In this document: positions 33,740-43,072 of the stretch, piece by piece
How the letters are laid out: every line of letters begins with the position of its first letter
Position numbering within the stretch: position 1 is the stretch's first letter
Assembly: GCF_014395225.1 (NCBI RefSeq)
Contig: NZ_CP060723.1
Span: 6,200,001-6,264,000, forward strand
Length of the DNA stretch: 64,000 bases
Source of the DNA: Pedobacter roseus
Lineage (GTDB): Bacteria > Bacteroidota > Bacteroidia > Sphingobacteriales > Sphingobacteriaceae
Direction: 5' to 3'
Translations under genes and position numbers: made by a program
The notes under the pieces: generated by a model
The model's database searches: none
What the model was told of the DNA's origin: nothing
What the model saw: the letters and a program-made list of their open reading frames with translations, nothing else

Positions 33740-35200
33740 ATGGATATTGGCTTACAGCTTTACAATACGCTTTCACGCAAAAAAGAACTTTTTCAACCCT
33801 TAAATGCACCCAACGTTGGGATGTATGTTTGCGGCCCTACTGTTTATAGCGATGTGCACCTGGGTAATTGTCGCACATTTATTTCTTTTGATTTAATTTT
33901 CAGGTACCTTAAATATGCTGGTTATAAGGTACGGTATGTGCGTAATATTACGGATGCAGGCCATTTGGAAGGCGATAGAGATGAAGGCGATGATAAATTT
34001 GCAAAACGTGCAAAGTTAGAGCAACTGGAACCCATGGAAATTGTGCAGAAATATACTTTGGGTTTTCATGATGTATTGCGCATGTTTAATACCCAGCCGC
34101 CTAGTATCGAGCCTACCGCAACGGGCCATATTATTGAGCAAATTGAAATGATTAAGGTGATTATTGCCAATGGTTATGGTTATGAAGTAGATGGCAACGT
34201 ATATTTTGATGTAGAAAAATATAGTAAGGAATATAATTATACGATTTTAACCAACCGCAACCTGGAAGACATGCTGAACAATACCCGCGAACTGGGTGGA
34301 CAGGATGAGAAACGCGGAAGGTTGGATTTTGCACTTTGGATAAAAGCAAAGCCTGAAACACTGATGCAATGGCAATCGCCATGGGGTATGGGTTTTCCGG
34401 GCTGGCATATCGAATGTTCAGCCATGAGCGCCAAATATCTGGGTGCAGAGTTTGATATCCATGGGGGTGGAATGGATTTAGCGGCCACGCACCATACCAA
34501 CGAAATTGCACAATCGGAAGCTTGCAGCCATAAACAGCCTGCGCGCTACTGGATGCATACCAATATGCTTACAGTAAATGGCACACGCATGTCTAAATCG
34601 GCCGGAAATGGTTTTCTTCCTCTGGAGTTGTTTACCGGAGATCACCCCTTGCTGAAGAAAGGTTATAGCCCGATGACGGTGAAGTTTTTCATGTTGCAGG
34701 CACATTACCGCAGTACTTTGGATTTCTCTAACGATGCCTTGGATGCTTCGGAAAAAGGATTCCGTCGTTTAATGTCGGCAATTGGTTTATTGGATAAATT
34801 ATCGGTTTCTGAACAGAACGATTTCGATATTGATGCATTGAAAGAAAAATGCATTAATGCGATGAATGACGATTTTAACAGTCCGATTTTAGTTGCTGAG
34901 TTATTTGAAGCCGTTCGCATTATTAATACTGTTTATGATGGTAAAGGGAAAATCTCAGCAGAAGCCTTAGAAAAACTAAAACAACTGATCAACGATTTCG
35001 TATTCGATATTTTAGGTCTGAAAGATGAAGATGCCGGAGGAAATGACTTAAATGGCGTTTTAGATATGGTGATTAACTTAAGGACTGAAGCAAAAGCCAA
35101 TAAAGATTATGCAACCTCAGACCGTATCCGTATCGGATTGCAGGAGTTGGGTATTCAGCTTAAAGACGGAAAAGAGGGAACAACCTGGAGCAAGGCTTAA
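33740..35200 (+). CDS. cysS: Cysteinyl-tRNA synthetase
   Basis: This 486-residue class I synthetase charges tRNA-Cys. The zinc ligand Cys and HIGH-type motif are in YVCGPTVYSDVHLGN near residue 29, the other zinc ligands are in HIECS and HHTNEIAQSEA near residues 225-260, and the KMSKS-type motif is RMSKSAGN near residue 282. Length and motifs are normal. A racemase gene follows after 44 bases. Confidence 0.96.
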   Translation: MDIGLQLYNTLSRKKELFQPLNAPNVGMYVCGPTVYSDVHLGNCRTFISFDLIFRYLKYAGYKVRYVRNITDAGHLEGDRDEGDDKFAKRAKLEQLEPMEIVQKYTLGFHDVLRMFNTQPPSIEPTATGHIIEQIEMIKVIIANGYGYEVDGNVYFDVEKYSKEYNYTILTNRNLEDMLNNTRELGGQDEKRGRLDFALWIKAKPETLMQWQSPWGMGFPGWHIECSAMSAKYLGAEFDIHGGGMDLAATHHTNEIAQSEACSHKQPARYWMHTNMLTVNGTRMSKSAGNGFLPLELFTGDHPLLKKGYSPMTVKFFMLQAHYRSTLDFSNDALDASEKGFRRLMSAIGLLDKLSVSEQNDFDIDALKEKCINAMNDDFNSPILVAELFEAVRIINTVYDGKGKISAEALEKLKQLINDFVFDILGLKDEDAGGNDLNGVLDMVINLRTEAKANKDYATSDRIRIGLQELGIQLKDGKEGTTWSKA

Positions 35201-35244
35201 TTAGTTATGAGTCTATAGTTCAAAGTCATGAGTCGATTTAAATA

Positions 35245-35946
35245 ATGAGAAAAATTGGTTTAGTAGGAGGCATTAGCTGGGTATCGACAATAGATTATTA
35301 CCGTTTTATAAATGAGGGCGTAAATGAGCGGTTGGGTGGATTAAATTTCGCTGAATGTATTATTTACTCCCTTAATTTTGCCGATATTCAGGATCAAACC
35401 TGGGAAGGCTCGTTTGATCTTTTGCTTCATGCCTGCCAAAGTTTAAGGCGGAGTGGTGTAGAAGCCATCGTGCTCTGCGCCAATACTGCTCATCTTTTTG
35501 CTGATCAGCTTCAGGAGGAAATTGGTCTGCCGATCATCCACATCGGTACCGAAACGGCTAAAGCCATAAATGCCACCGGAATTAAAAAGGTAGGACTATT
35601 GGGTACCGTATTTACCATGGAGAAAGATTTTTACATCAAAAAACTCGAAGACCATGGATTAAACGTTTTGGTGCCAGCCCAAAAAGAAACCCGCGATTAT
35701 ATACAGTTTACGCTTAAAGAAGAACTGGGTAGGGGAGTGATACTGGAAGAAACCAGGGCGCAGTACCTCAAAATAATTAATGACCTGATTGCAGATGGAG
35801 CGGAAGGCATTATTTTGGGATGTACAGAAATCCCAATGCTCATCAATCAGGATGATTTTGAAATCCCGGTATTTGATACCACTAAAATTCATTGCCAGGC
35901 TATTGTAGATTATATTCTATCCTTAAAGAGGAGAATATCAATTTAA
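35245..35946 (+). CDS. Aspartate/glutamate racemase-family protein
   Basis: This 233-residue protein has the two-cysteine racemase signature: CANTAHLF near residue 74 and LGCTEIPM near residue 193, with the N-terminal GLVGGISWVSTIDYY. Members interconvert L- and D-aspartate or glutamate without cofactor. It follows cysS and may share its transcript. Confidence 0.9.
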   Translation: MRKIGLVGGISWVSTIDYYRFINEGVNERLGGLNFAECIIYSLNFADIQDQTWEGSFDLLLHACQSLRRSGVEAIVLCANTAHLFADQLQEEIGLPIIHIGTETAKAINATGIKKVGLLGTVFTMEKDFYIKKLEDHGLNVLVPAQKETRDYIQFTLKEELGRGVILEETRAQYLKIINDLIADGAEGIILGCTEIPMLINQDDFEIPVFDTTKIHCQAIVDYILSLKRRISI

Positions 35947-36033
35947 ATTCAAAATAGCGCTATTTTTCTTTTGCAGCAATAATGCTACCTTTAGCAAAAG
36001 TAAATGGGCTGTAAATCAATATATTCAGGGAAA

Positions 36034-36378
36034 ATGTACTCGAAAGGGATAACTTTATTTATCCTGTTTTGGAGTTTGCTTACTTTTTCCAACAACAGCG
36101 CAGGTTCGGTTGCTTTTCAATATAATCCATCTTTTCAAACAGAATGGGTATCTCATAAACGTAAGCATTTTACCGCCCCAACTCTAATCAGGAAGGCAAT
36201 AATCAAAACTAGTGCCTCGATCGGCGAATACCTTTTACAGATTTTCACCTTTAACAGGTTACTCGCCGTAAAATTGGCCAAACTCAGCCTTACTCACCTA
36301 TCCAATCCCCGCATTTCGCGCTTATTTGTTCAGGAAGCGATCTCGCAATACCCTACAGAAAAAGATCACATAAACTAA
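36034..36378 (+). CDS. Hypothetical protein with N-terminal hydrophobic segment
   Basis: This protein of about 114 residues does not match a family I know. The likely start is the ATG at 36034, which gives a signal-like segment (GITLFILFWSLLTFSNNSAGS); an in-frame ATG at 36004 would extend it by ten residues. The rest is basic and helix-rich (KHFTAPTLIRKAI, NRLLAVKLAKLSLTHL). It might be exported. The next small protein gene lies 92 bases downstream. Confidence 0.55.
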   Translation: MYSKGITLFILFWSLLTFSNNSAGSVAFQYNPSFQTEWVSHKRKHFTAPTLIRKAIIKTSASIGEYLLQIFTFNRLLAVKLAKLSLTHLSNPRISRLFVQEAISQYPTEKDHIN

Positions 36379-36470
36379 CACCGGTTTTGGCCTGATATCC
36401 AAAAAGGCCATTCAATTATTGTTTTACAGATCTACTGATTATTCAATCGGGAAATCACCATTGATTTAAA

Positions 36471-36659
36471 ATGAAATATTTCAAGAAAGCTATAAGGCTA
36501 ATGGGATTGGTATTACTGATCTTTTTAGCTTCTATCGGACTTGGCAGGGGCGTTCCAATTCCTCCATCTAACAGAAAAGAAAATCACATCGAAATAAAAG
36601 TAGCCTTAAAAGATGCGGAGGAAGGCGAAAAATTAATGGTAGCTGATTTTAAGAAATAA
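36471..36659 (+). CDS. Small membrane-anchored hypothetical protein
   Basis: This 62-residue protein has one hydrophobic helix at about residues 9-24 (LMGLVLLIFLASIGLG) after a basic start, then GVPIPPSNRKE and an acidic tail. Function is not known. A bidirectional terminator follows directly, which supports a real transcript. Confidence 0.55.
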   Translation: MKYFKKAIRLMGLVLLIFLASIGLGRGVPIPPSNRKENHIEIKVALKDAEEGEKLMVADFKK

Positions 36660-36660
36660 A

Positions 36661-36688
36661 AAAAGTCCCGATTTTCGTCGGGACTTTT
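36661..36688. terminator. Bidirectional terminator
   Basis: AAAAGTCCCGA / TCGGGACTTTT with a 6-base loop, placed between the small protein gene and the convergent DnaJ-KTSC gene. Confidence 0.85.
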
Positions 36689-36712
36689 CCAAATATTATT
36701 ATTTGATCAATA

Positions 36713-37159
36713 TTATGCTGGTTCTGCTACCCTTGCAACATTACGGTAAGGGAATTCATTAAAAATGTGTCTGCGGGCAAAACGTCCCGGAGAATCGGCA
36801 TTTACCAGTTTCACATAAATTGCTTTTGGCACATCGAAATATTCGTAAGCACTTCCATCAAAAAACTGGATATTTAAAACCTGTTGTTTGTATTCGAAAT
36901 CCTGAATATTAGATAACGTGGTGGTTTGTGTGTAAGTTTCGATATTCTGCTCGCGTGTTTCTGGCGCAATGCTCACTAAGAAATGGTAAGCTTCGATAAT
37001 TTCTTTACTTCTTGCTTCTGCATCCAATTTCTCTTCTTCCTGCTGAAATTTATCAGGGTGACAATCTTTCATCAGTGTACGGTACACCGATTTAAGCTCT
37101 TTTAACTCAGCATTTTTATCTACGTTCAAAAGCTTTCTGTAATCAACTATTTTTTTCAT
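36713..37159 (-). CDS. DnaJ-domain plus KTSC-domain fusion protein
   Basis: This 148-residue protein has a J-domain at about residues 5-65 with the intact HPD motif (MKDCHPDKF), so it can stimulate a DnaK-type chaperone. A KTSC domain lies at about 88-140 (FFDGSAYEYFDVPKAIYVKLVNADSPGRFARRHIF). KTSC domains occur with lysyl-tRNA synthetase-related or nucleic-acid contexts, but their role is unclear. TATCTTTG at 37240-37233 (minus) is a plausible -7 element, giving a leader of about 70 bases. Confidence 0.85.
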   Translation of the reverse strand: MKKIVDYRKLLNVDKNAELKELKSVYRTLMKDCHPDKFQQEEEKLDAEARSKEIIEAYHFLVSIAPETREQNIETYTQTTTLSNIQDFEYKQQVLNIQFFDGSAYEYFDVPKAIYVKLVNADSPGRFARRHIFNEFPYRNVARVAEPA

Positions 37160-37320
37160 TTGGGCTAACCTCTTTTTTAATTTTGGTGAAACGACTTTAG
37201 AAATTTCTATCCGCCAAACCGTTTCAAGGCCGCAAAGATACGATTTATAATCATTTGATTTAGAGAAAGTTTTGTTTTTTCAAATATTAACAATTACCTA
37301 ACCTAATGGTAAAATTGGGC

Positions 37321-37356
37321 AAAAAAAAGTTTTGCAGCATTTACACTGCAAAACTT
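37321..37356 (-). terminator. Terminator after bshA
   Basis: Read on the minus strand, AAGTTTTGCAG / CTGCAAAACTT is followed by eight T residues. Confidence 0.85.
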
Positions 37357-37381
37357 CATATTAATAAAGGGCAATAAGCCT

Positions 37382-38524
37382 TTAGTATTTAACCTGTAAC
37401 GAGTTTTCTATTACTTCTTTATAATAATTGATATACTCCGGAAGAATTTTTTTCAAATCAAAATCCTGAGCTCTTGTAAAAGCATTTTCTTTAAAACGGT
37501 TAAGCGTTTCATCATCCTTTAGGATTTCAATAGCATGCGCTGCCATTGCATCCACATCGCCTACATTGCTCATATAGCCACAAAATCCATCTACATTAAG
37601 CTCTGGTAAACCTCCGGCATTTGTGGTAATGATAGGAACTTTACAAGCCATGGCCTCTAATGCTGCTAAACCAAAACTTTCAGATTCTGAAGGCATCAGG
37701 AAAAGATCGGAAACCGATAAAATTTCTTCTACGGCATCTTGTTTGCCTAAAAACCGTACACTTTCGCAGATGTTGAGCGACCGGCAAAGTTGTTCGTTAT
37801 AAACACGTTCTGGTCCATCGCCAACCATTAAAAGTTTTGATGGAATTACCGCCTGCACCTTTTCGAAAATTTTGATTACATCTTCAGTCCGTTTTACCTT
37901 TCTGAAGTTACTGGTGTGGATTAAAATCCGTTCGTTATTTGGGGCAATTGCTTTTTTAAAGTGATCTTTTGCCTGTAAACTAAACCTGCTAAAATCGATA
38001 AAGTTAGGGATAACTTTAATTTCTTTTGTGATTTCGAAGTGGCGATAGGTATCTTCTTTTAAATCTTCCGAAACAGTAGTTACTCCGTCGCTTTGGTTAA
38101 TAGAGAAAGTTACCACTGGTTTATAGGTTGGATCTTTACCCACCAGGGTAATATCGGTACCGTGCAAAGTAGTTACCACCGGAATATGAAGGCCATAACT
38201 GGCCAGAATCTGCTTGGCCATAAAAGCGGCGGAAGCATGTGGAATGGCATAATGAACGTGCAATACATCCAGTTGCTCAAAACGGACAACATCTACCAGT
38301 TTGCTGGCCAATGCCGATTCGTAAGGCGCATAATCAAAAAGCGGATAATTCCTTACCGAAACCTCATGATAAAAAAGGTTGGCAGAAAAGAAATCGAGCC
38401 TTGCAGGCTGACTATATGTGATAAAGTGAACCTGATGACCCTCGTTAGCAAGTGCCTTACCAAGTTCTGTTGCAACTACTCCACTACCGCCAAAAGTGGG
38501 GTAGCAAACAATTCCTATCTTCAT
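37382..38524 (-). CDS. bshA: N-acetyl-alpha-D-glucosaminyl L-malate synthase
   Basis: This 380-residue GT4 glycosyltransferase makes the first bacillithiol intermediate from UDP-GlcNAc and L-malate. The N-terminal CYPTFGGSGVVATELG, HVHYAIPHA near residue 96, TLHGTDITLVG near residue 121 and the E-x7-E motif SESFGLAALEAMACKVP near residue 280 fit BshA. It implies that the cell uses bacillithiol as its low-molecular-weight thiol. The other Bsh genes are not in the window. TACATTTG on the minus strand (38554-38547) is a possible -7 element. Confidence 0.93.
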   Translation of the reverse strand: MKIGIVCYPTFGGSGVVATELGKALANEGHQVHFITYSQPARLDFFSANLFYHEVSVRNYPLFDYAPYESALASKLVDVVRFEQLDVLHVHYAIPHASAAFMAKQILASYGLHIPVVTTLHGTDITLVGKDPTYKPVVTFSINQSDGVTTVSEDLKEDTYRHFEITKEIKVIPNFIDFSRFSLQAKDHFKKAIAPNNERILIHTSNFRKVKRTEDVIKIFEKVQAVIPSKLLMVGDGPERVYNEQLCRSLNICESVRFLGKQDAVEEILSVSDLFLMPSESESFGLAALEAMACKVPIITTNAGGLPELNVDGFCGYMSNVGDVDAMAAHAIEILKDDETLNRFKENAFTRAQDFDLKKILPEYINYYKEVIENSLQVKY

Positions 38525-38641
38525 TATAAACGTATTGTTGTTATCGCAAATGTACCCGATTTTAATCTATAATGCGTGTCGGCCTATTGCAATAATAAAG
38601 ACTAGATAATAAGTAGAGATTTCTTTGGTGAACTGAGGTGG

Positions 38642-39130
38642 TTATTTGAGGTTCCTCATTTCCTCTTTTATCACCAAAAACAGTTCATTAGGTCTTTGTG
38701 TGCCAATAAAGTATTCTAAACCATCACGATCGGTTAATACAACCGCATCTTTACCTGATGAATAGAAACGGATAGTACCTTTGGTATGAAGATTATATAC
38801 CGGATTATTGAAAAAATAACGGCTGTAAGTCGCTTTGCGTACGTCAACAATACTGTTTAAATCTATTTTAACACGTTTTGTTGTCCAAAGTCCATCCAAA
38901 ACCATGCTGCCATTATCTACAATAATTTTATACTGAATCAGAAATAACAGGAGCATAGAAACACCAATAATCCCGAAACCCACTACTAAGAACAGATCTT
39001 GCGTATTGTCGCGGTCGCGTTCATAAACATAGGCTGCAAAACAGAAAGCTGCCATAATCAACCGAATAAAAATGCGGACGTAATCGCGGCCAATGTATTG
39101 TTTTTCGATATAGGCGTATCTGCTTTCCAC
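38642..39130 (-). CDS. Two-helix membrane protein with PH-like C-terminal part
   Basis: This 162-residue protein has two hydrophobic helices at about residues 20-37 and 45-66, followed by a beta-rich soluble part (KIIVDNGSMVLDGLWTTKRVKIDLNSIVDV, TIRFYSSGKDAVVLTDRDGLEYFIG). That pattern resembles bacterial PH domain membrane proteins. It directly abuts tilS upstream, with no spacing, so the two form one unit. Function is unknown. Confidence 0.7.
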   Translation of the reverse strand: MESRYAYIEKQYIGRDYVRIFIRLIMAAFCFAAYVYERDRDNTQDLFLVVGFGIIGVSMLLLFLIQYKIIVDNGSMVLDGLWTTKRVKIDLNSIVDVRKATYSRYFFNNPVYNLHTKGTIRFYSSGKDAVVLTDRDGLEYFIGTQRPNELFLVIKEEMRNLK

Positions 39131-40462
39131 TTATTTAATTTTGAGTTCGAATATAGCAACTTTTTTTGTTGCAGTAGTTAATTTATATCGGTTATCCTGT
39201 CGCATACCTGCAATCCAAACAATTTCACCGTTTCCGTTTACTAAAATAGGGGTGGTGTTTTTCAAATGTAGCGGAACTTTCTCGTCAATAAAATAATCGC
39301 TCACCTTTTTCAGGCTACGCATGCCCAGGGGGACAAATTTATCGCCATTTTGCCAATTCCTCAATACCAATGGAAAAATCAGCTTACCGGCATTTACAAA
39401 AGCTTTATTTGCATCGGATTCGAATGTTATTTCTTCCGTAAACTTTAATGCCATTTCGTGAGCTGCAAAAATAATACTCTCGGTAGCAGGGTGGATAAAC
39501 TGATTGGCCGTAACTGAAACGTTTTTCTCAACGATAACCAAATCATTTCTATTGATAATCGCCTGATGTGTTGCGCTAAAAAAATGTGTTCCACTTAGTG
39601 CTTTTAAACAATCCAAAATTTCTTGTATCACATGCTCACCAAAACCAAAAGGCTTCAATAATTCGTAAAGCAATAGTTTTTGTGGATTTAACCGTGTAAT
39701 TTCTTCTAAAGGGATATAAACTCCATCGGCCCTTTTATTTAAAATTTTAGTAGCCAGTTTTTGAACCTGTACATTTAAAAAAGTCTCCAGTTCTGCAAAG
39801 CGGGAAATATTTTCGGCAAAGGTTTTTTCGAGATTACGGTTAATCTCCTGCAAATGTGGTATAACTTGTAACCTGATCTTATTGCGGGTATAGTAGGTGC
39901 TGGCATTCGAGCTATCCTCCACAAAATCGATGTTATTGGCTTTTACCAGTTCCTCAATCTGCTGCCGGTTTAAAAATAACAATGGCCTGATCAATCGATC
40001 GCGTTTAGGTAGAATGCCATGCAATCCGCTTATTCCTGTACCGCGGGTAAGGTTAATCAATACCGTTTCAACTGCATCGTTCTGATGTTGTGCCAGGGCA
40101 ATGTAATCGTATTGCTCCGAAAGCCTGATTTCTTCGAACCACTGATATCGAAGATCACGTGCAGCCATCTGCGTCGAAATTTTATTTTCTGCAGCATATT
40201 TTTTGGTGTCAAAATGCGTTACATAAAAAGGTAACCCTAAATTTCTGGCCAGTAATGCAACAAAACTTTCATCGCGTTGCGCCTCATCAGCCCTTAAACT
40301 AAAGTTACAATGTGCTACACCAACATCAACGCCTATTGCTTTAAACAGATGCAACATTAATACCGAATCTTTTCCGCCACTTACGGCCAAAAGAATCCTG
40401 TTACCCTGAACAAACAGCTGTTGCTGTTCAATAAAATCCTGAAATTGCTGTACGGGTAACAT
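39131..40462 (-). CDS. tilS: tRNA(Ile)-lysidine synthase
   Basis: This 443-residue enzyme converts the wobble C of tRNA-Ile(CAU) to lysidine with ATP and lysine. The PP-loop motif LLAVSGGKDSVLMLHLF near residue 24, HCNFSLRADEAQRDE near residue 53 and RPLLFLNRQQIEELV near residue 157 are present; a C-terminal TilS domain ends the protein. TATTTTTG on the minus strand (40474-40467) ends four bases before the ATG. It is divergent from the OstA-like gene. Confidence 0.94.
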   Translation of the reverse strand: MLPVQQFQDFIEQQQLFVQGNRILLAVSGGKDSVLMLHLFKAIGVDVGVAHCNFSLRADEAQRDESFVALLARNLGLPFYVTHFDTKKYAAENKISTQMAARDLRYQWFEEIRLSEQYDYIALAQHQNDAVETVLINLTRGTGISGLHGILPKRDRLIRPLLFLNRQQIEELVKANNIDFVEDSSNASTYYTRNKIRLQVIPHLQEINRNLEKTFAENISRFAELETFLNVQVQKLATKILNKRADGVYIPLEEITRLNPQKLLLYELLKPFGFGEHVIQEILDCLKALSGTHFFSATHQAIINRNDLVIVEKNVSVTANQFIHPATESIIFAAHEMALKFTEEITFESDANKAFVNAGKLIFPLVLRNWQNGDKFVPLGMRSLKKVSDYFIDEKVPLHLKNTTPILVNGNGEIVWIAGMRQDNRYKLTTATKKVAIFELKIK

Positions 40463-40466
40463 CCAT

Positions 40467-40474
40467 CAAAAATA
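40467..40474 (-). promoter_or_regulatory. -7 element of tilS
   Basis: TATTTTTG read on the minus strand, four bases before the ATG. The expected -33 position lies within the palindrome at 40492-40507. Confidence 0.6.
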
Positions 40475-40491
40475 TTTAATTTTAACTGGTA

Positions 40492-40507
40492 TTCCGAACG
40501 TTCGGAA
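40492..40507. promoter_or_regulatory. 16-bp perfect palindrome between tilS and the OstA-like gene (candidate operator)
   Basis: TTCCGAACGTTCGGAA reads identically on both strands. It overlaps the -33 position of both divergent promoters, so one bound protein could control both genes. No known regulator matches it from sequence alone. Confidence 0.6.
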
Positions 40508-40515
40508 CAAAAAAC

Positions 40516-40523
40516 TAACTTTG
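40516..40523 (+). promoter_or_regulatory. -7 element of the OstA-like gene
   Basis: TAACTTTG ends four bases before the GTG start codon at 40528. Confidence 0.6.
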
Positions 40524-40527
40524 TAGT

Positions 40528-42939
40528 GTGCAAAAACTATTTGTCTTTTTATTTCTTCTAATCAGTCCGGTATTTTTATTCGGTCAGCAGCCCGCTTCGA
40601 AGATTAAGATTGTTTCTTATCAACATATCGCAGGTGATATGAAGAAAAAAGCAACTTATCTTAATTTTGTTGTTTTTCAACAGGATAATGCCACCTTAGC
40701 ATGCGATAGTGCTGTTTTTTACAGCGAGCGGAACTATTTTGAAGCTTATAAAAATGTACATATTAATCAGGTTACTACTGACATCTATTCAGATCAACTG
40801 GAATACGACGGAAATAAAAAGCAGGCGCATTTAACGGGGAACGTAAAGATGATCGATCCAACATCGGTCTTAACCACTAATATTTTAGATTACAATACAC
40901 TCACAAAAATAGGCACTTATACCAGTGGTGGTAAAATTGTAAATAAAGAAGTAACACTAACGAGTAAAAATGGTTATTATTTTAGTCAAAGAAACGTCGC
41001 CTATTTTAGATATGATGTTGTAGTAGTCACGCCTCAATCGGTTATCAAATCGGATACGATGAGTTACAATACACAGGATAAATGGACCTACTTTTATGGG
41101 CCAACCAATATTAAAGGAAAAGACGATAATCTTTATACCGAAAATGGCCAGTATAATACCATGACGGAGGATGCCTTTTTTGGCAAGAAAAATCTTTATA
41201 CGCAGGGTACACGATCTTTAAAGGGAGATAGTTTATATTATTTTGGCAAGCAGGGAGTTGGTAAAGCGGTAAAAAACATCGTTTTTTCTGATACCAAGGA
41301 TAAAATGAAAATGTTTGGTGATTTAGGCTATTATTATAAGATAGATCAGCGTACACTCGTAACCCGGAATGCATATATGGGTATTGGCACCGAAGATTCG
41401 GTAATGGTTAAGAACAAAAAAAGGCCTGATAGTTTATGGATGGGTGCCGATACTTTGGAGACACAGATGGTGCTGCAAAAAAACTTAAAACTGATCCCTA
41501 AAATTTCGATCAAAGCCGATAACCAGGTTGGTGAGGATGATGAAGACGGCGGAAAAAAAGGAAACGCCGAGCCCAAAGTAAAACCTGAAATCCAATCTAC
41601 CCAAAAAGAAGACAGGAGTAAAAGGAAGGCAGACAAGAAGAAAAAAAGCAAGGGTGATGATAAAACCGAGGATTTACTGAATCTGAAAGATAAAAGTACC
41701 GATAGCTTAAAATCGAAAGTAGATTCGCTCAGCAAAGGACTTCCCAAAATTAATCCCGATAGCTTGCAGAAGGATAATGTTTTAAAAAGCAAGGCTGATT
41801 CTTTGATTAAAAATTTGCCTAAACTTAAAACAGATAGCCTGCAAAAGAAAATAACGGATAAAGCTGTAAAAGACCTTTCAAAAACGAAGATCGATAGTTT
41901 GCAAAAGAAAATTGCGGATAAAGCAGCACCGATTGTTAAAGAGGTATCAAAAGCAAAAATTGATAGTCTGCAAAAAAAGGTCTCTAAATCTGGTATTAAA
42001 GATAGTTTAACAAAAGTTATAGGAAATTTAAAGCTTAATAAAGCTAATGATACCGCCAAGTTTAACCCGGCTGATACTGTTCAAACGCGTATTATTAAGG
42101 CTTACCATGGAGTGAAAATCTTTAAAACGAATATTCAGGCCAAAACAGATAGTCTTTTTTACACCAGTGCCGATTCTACTTTACGTTGCTACAGCAACCC
42201 GATTATCTGGTCGGAAGGCTCGCAGCAGGTTGGCGATACCATTTATGTGCAGTTCAAAAACAAAAAGCTGAATAATTTACAAGCCATTAAAAATGCATTT
42301 TTGGTAAATACTCCAGCCGATTCGCTAAGGTTTAACCAAATTAAAGGCCGCTTAATGACAGGTTTCTTTTATAATGGGAAATTAAAAAACCTCTATGTTG
42401 ATGGTAACGCCGAAAGTATTTATTATACCCAGGATGACAGTACCAAGGTTTATAAAGAAATGAACCAGACGCTAAGCAGCAGGATCAAGTTCATTTTTAA
42501 GAATAAAGAAAATGCAATTGAAGATATCGTGTACATCAAAGGTGTAGAAGGTGCTTTAAATCCAGAAAATACTATTGCAAAAGATCATGCTTTAAAGGGT
42601 TTTTCATGGAAGCCTAGTGAGCGGCCAAAATCGAAGAAAGATGCCATTGGTTCCTCTGGCAAACCTAAGCCCAAAGTAAAGGCAAAAACAGTGGCAGGTA
42701 AACCTGTTGTTGCAGGTGCAAAAACAGCTGTTCCGGCAGGCAAATCTTCAAGTATTGTTCCTACAGTTAAACCTAAAATTGTATCGGGAAAAGACAGTTT
42801 AAGCGTGGATAAGAAATTGCCAATTAAAAAAACTGCAGATACTGCCAACTTCGGCATTAAACCCATTTTACCCAAAAAAGATAGTGTTCAGGTGAAAAAG
42901 GATACTTTACAGGTAAAAAAGCCAGCTGGTAAAATGTAA
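40528..42939 (+). CDS. OstA-like (LptA/LptD N-terminal-type) envelope protein with a Lys-rich insert
   Basis: This 803-residue exported protein starts with GTG and a signal peptide ending at SPVFLFGQ (about residue 19). The first OstA-like beta-jellyroll region is at about 25-330 (AHLTGNVKMIDPTSVLTTNILDY). A lysine/serine/aspartate-rich insert at about 345-520 contains several copies of KxDSLQKK. A second OstA-like region spans about 525-690, and then a basic proline/lysine tail. OstA-fold proteins carry LPS to the outer membrane. The length is well above LptA (about 180). Confidence 0.8.
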   Translation: MQKLFVFLFLLISPVFLFGQQPASKIKIVSYQHIAGDMKKKATYLNFVVFQQDNATLACDSAVFYSERNYFEAYKNVHINQVTTDIYSDQLEYDGNKKQAHLTGNVKMIDPTSVLTTNILDYNTLTKIGTYTSGGKIVNKEVTLTSKNGYYFSQRNVAYFRYDVVVVTPQSVIKSDTMSYNTQDKWTYFYGPTNIKGKDDNLYTENGQYNTMTEDAFFGKKNLYTQGTRSLKGDSLYYFGKQGVGKAVKNIVFSDTKDKMKMFGDLGYYYKIDQRTLVTRNAYMGIGTEDSVMVKNKKRPDSLWMGADTLETQMVLQKNLKLIPKISIKADNQVGEDDEDGGKKGNAEPKVKPEIQSTQKEDRSKRKADKKKKSKGDDKTEDLLNLKDKSTDSLKSKVDSLSKGLPKINPDSLQKDNVLKSKADSLIKNLPKLKTDSLQKKITDKAVKDLSKTKIDSLQKKIADKAAPIVKEVSKAKIDSLQKKVSKSGIKDSLTKVIGNLKLNKANDTAKFNPADTVQTRIIKAYHGVKIFKTNIQAKTDSLFYTSADSTLRCYSNPIIWSEGSQQVGDTIYVQFKNKKLNNLQAIKNAFLVNTPADSLRFNQIKGRLMTGFFYNGKLKNLYVDGNAESIYYTQDDSTKVYKEMNQTLSSRIKFIFKNKENAIEDIVYIKGVEGALNPENTIAKDHALKGFSWKPSERPKSKKDAIGSSGKPKPKVKAKTVAGKPVVAGAKTAVPAGKSSSIVPTVKPKIVSGKDSLSVDKKLPIKKTADTANFGIKPILPKKDSVQVKKDTLQVKKPAGKM

Positions 42940-43072
42940 TCAATTTGGTCATCATTTCGATTGAAGCGTATTCCGGCCGTTAAGTCGGGAGAGACATTTC
43001 TAAGATAGCGCTAATCTTAAAGCTTATTGCATTATGATTGCCAATCATTTCAACGATGAATTTAGAAGGTCG

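Noticed and set aside
41346..42059. A 237-residue open frame opposite the OstA-like gene
   Set aside because: It mirrors the lysine-rich repeat insert and gives a Phe/Leu/Ser-rich product typical of an antisense shadow.
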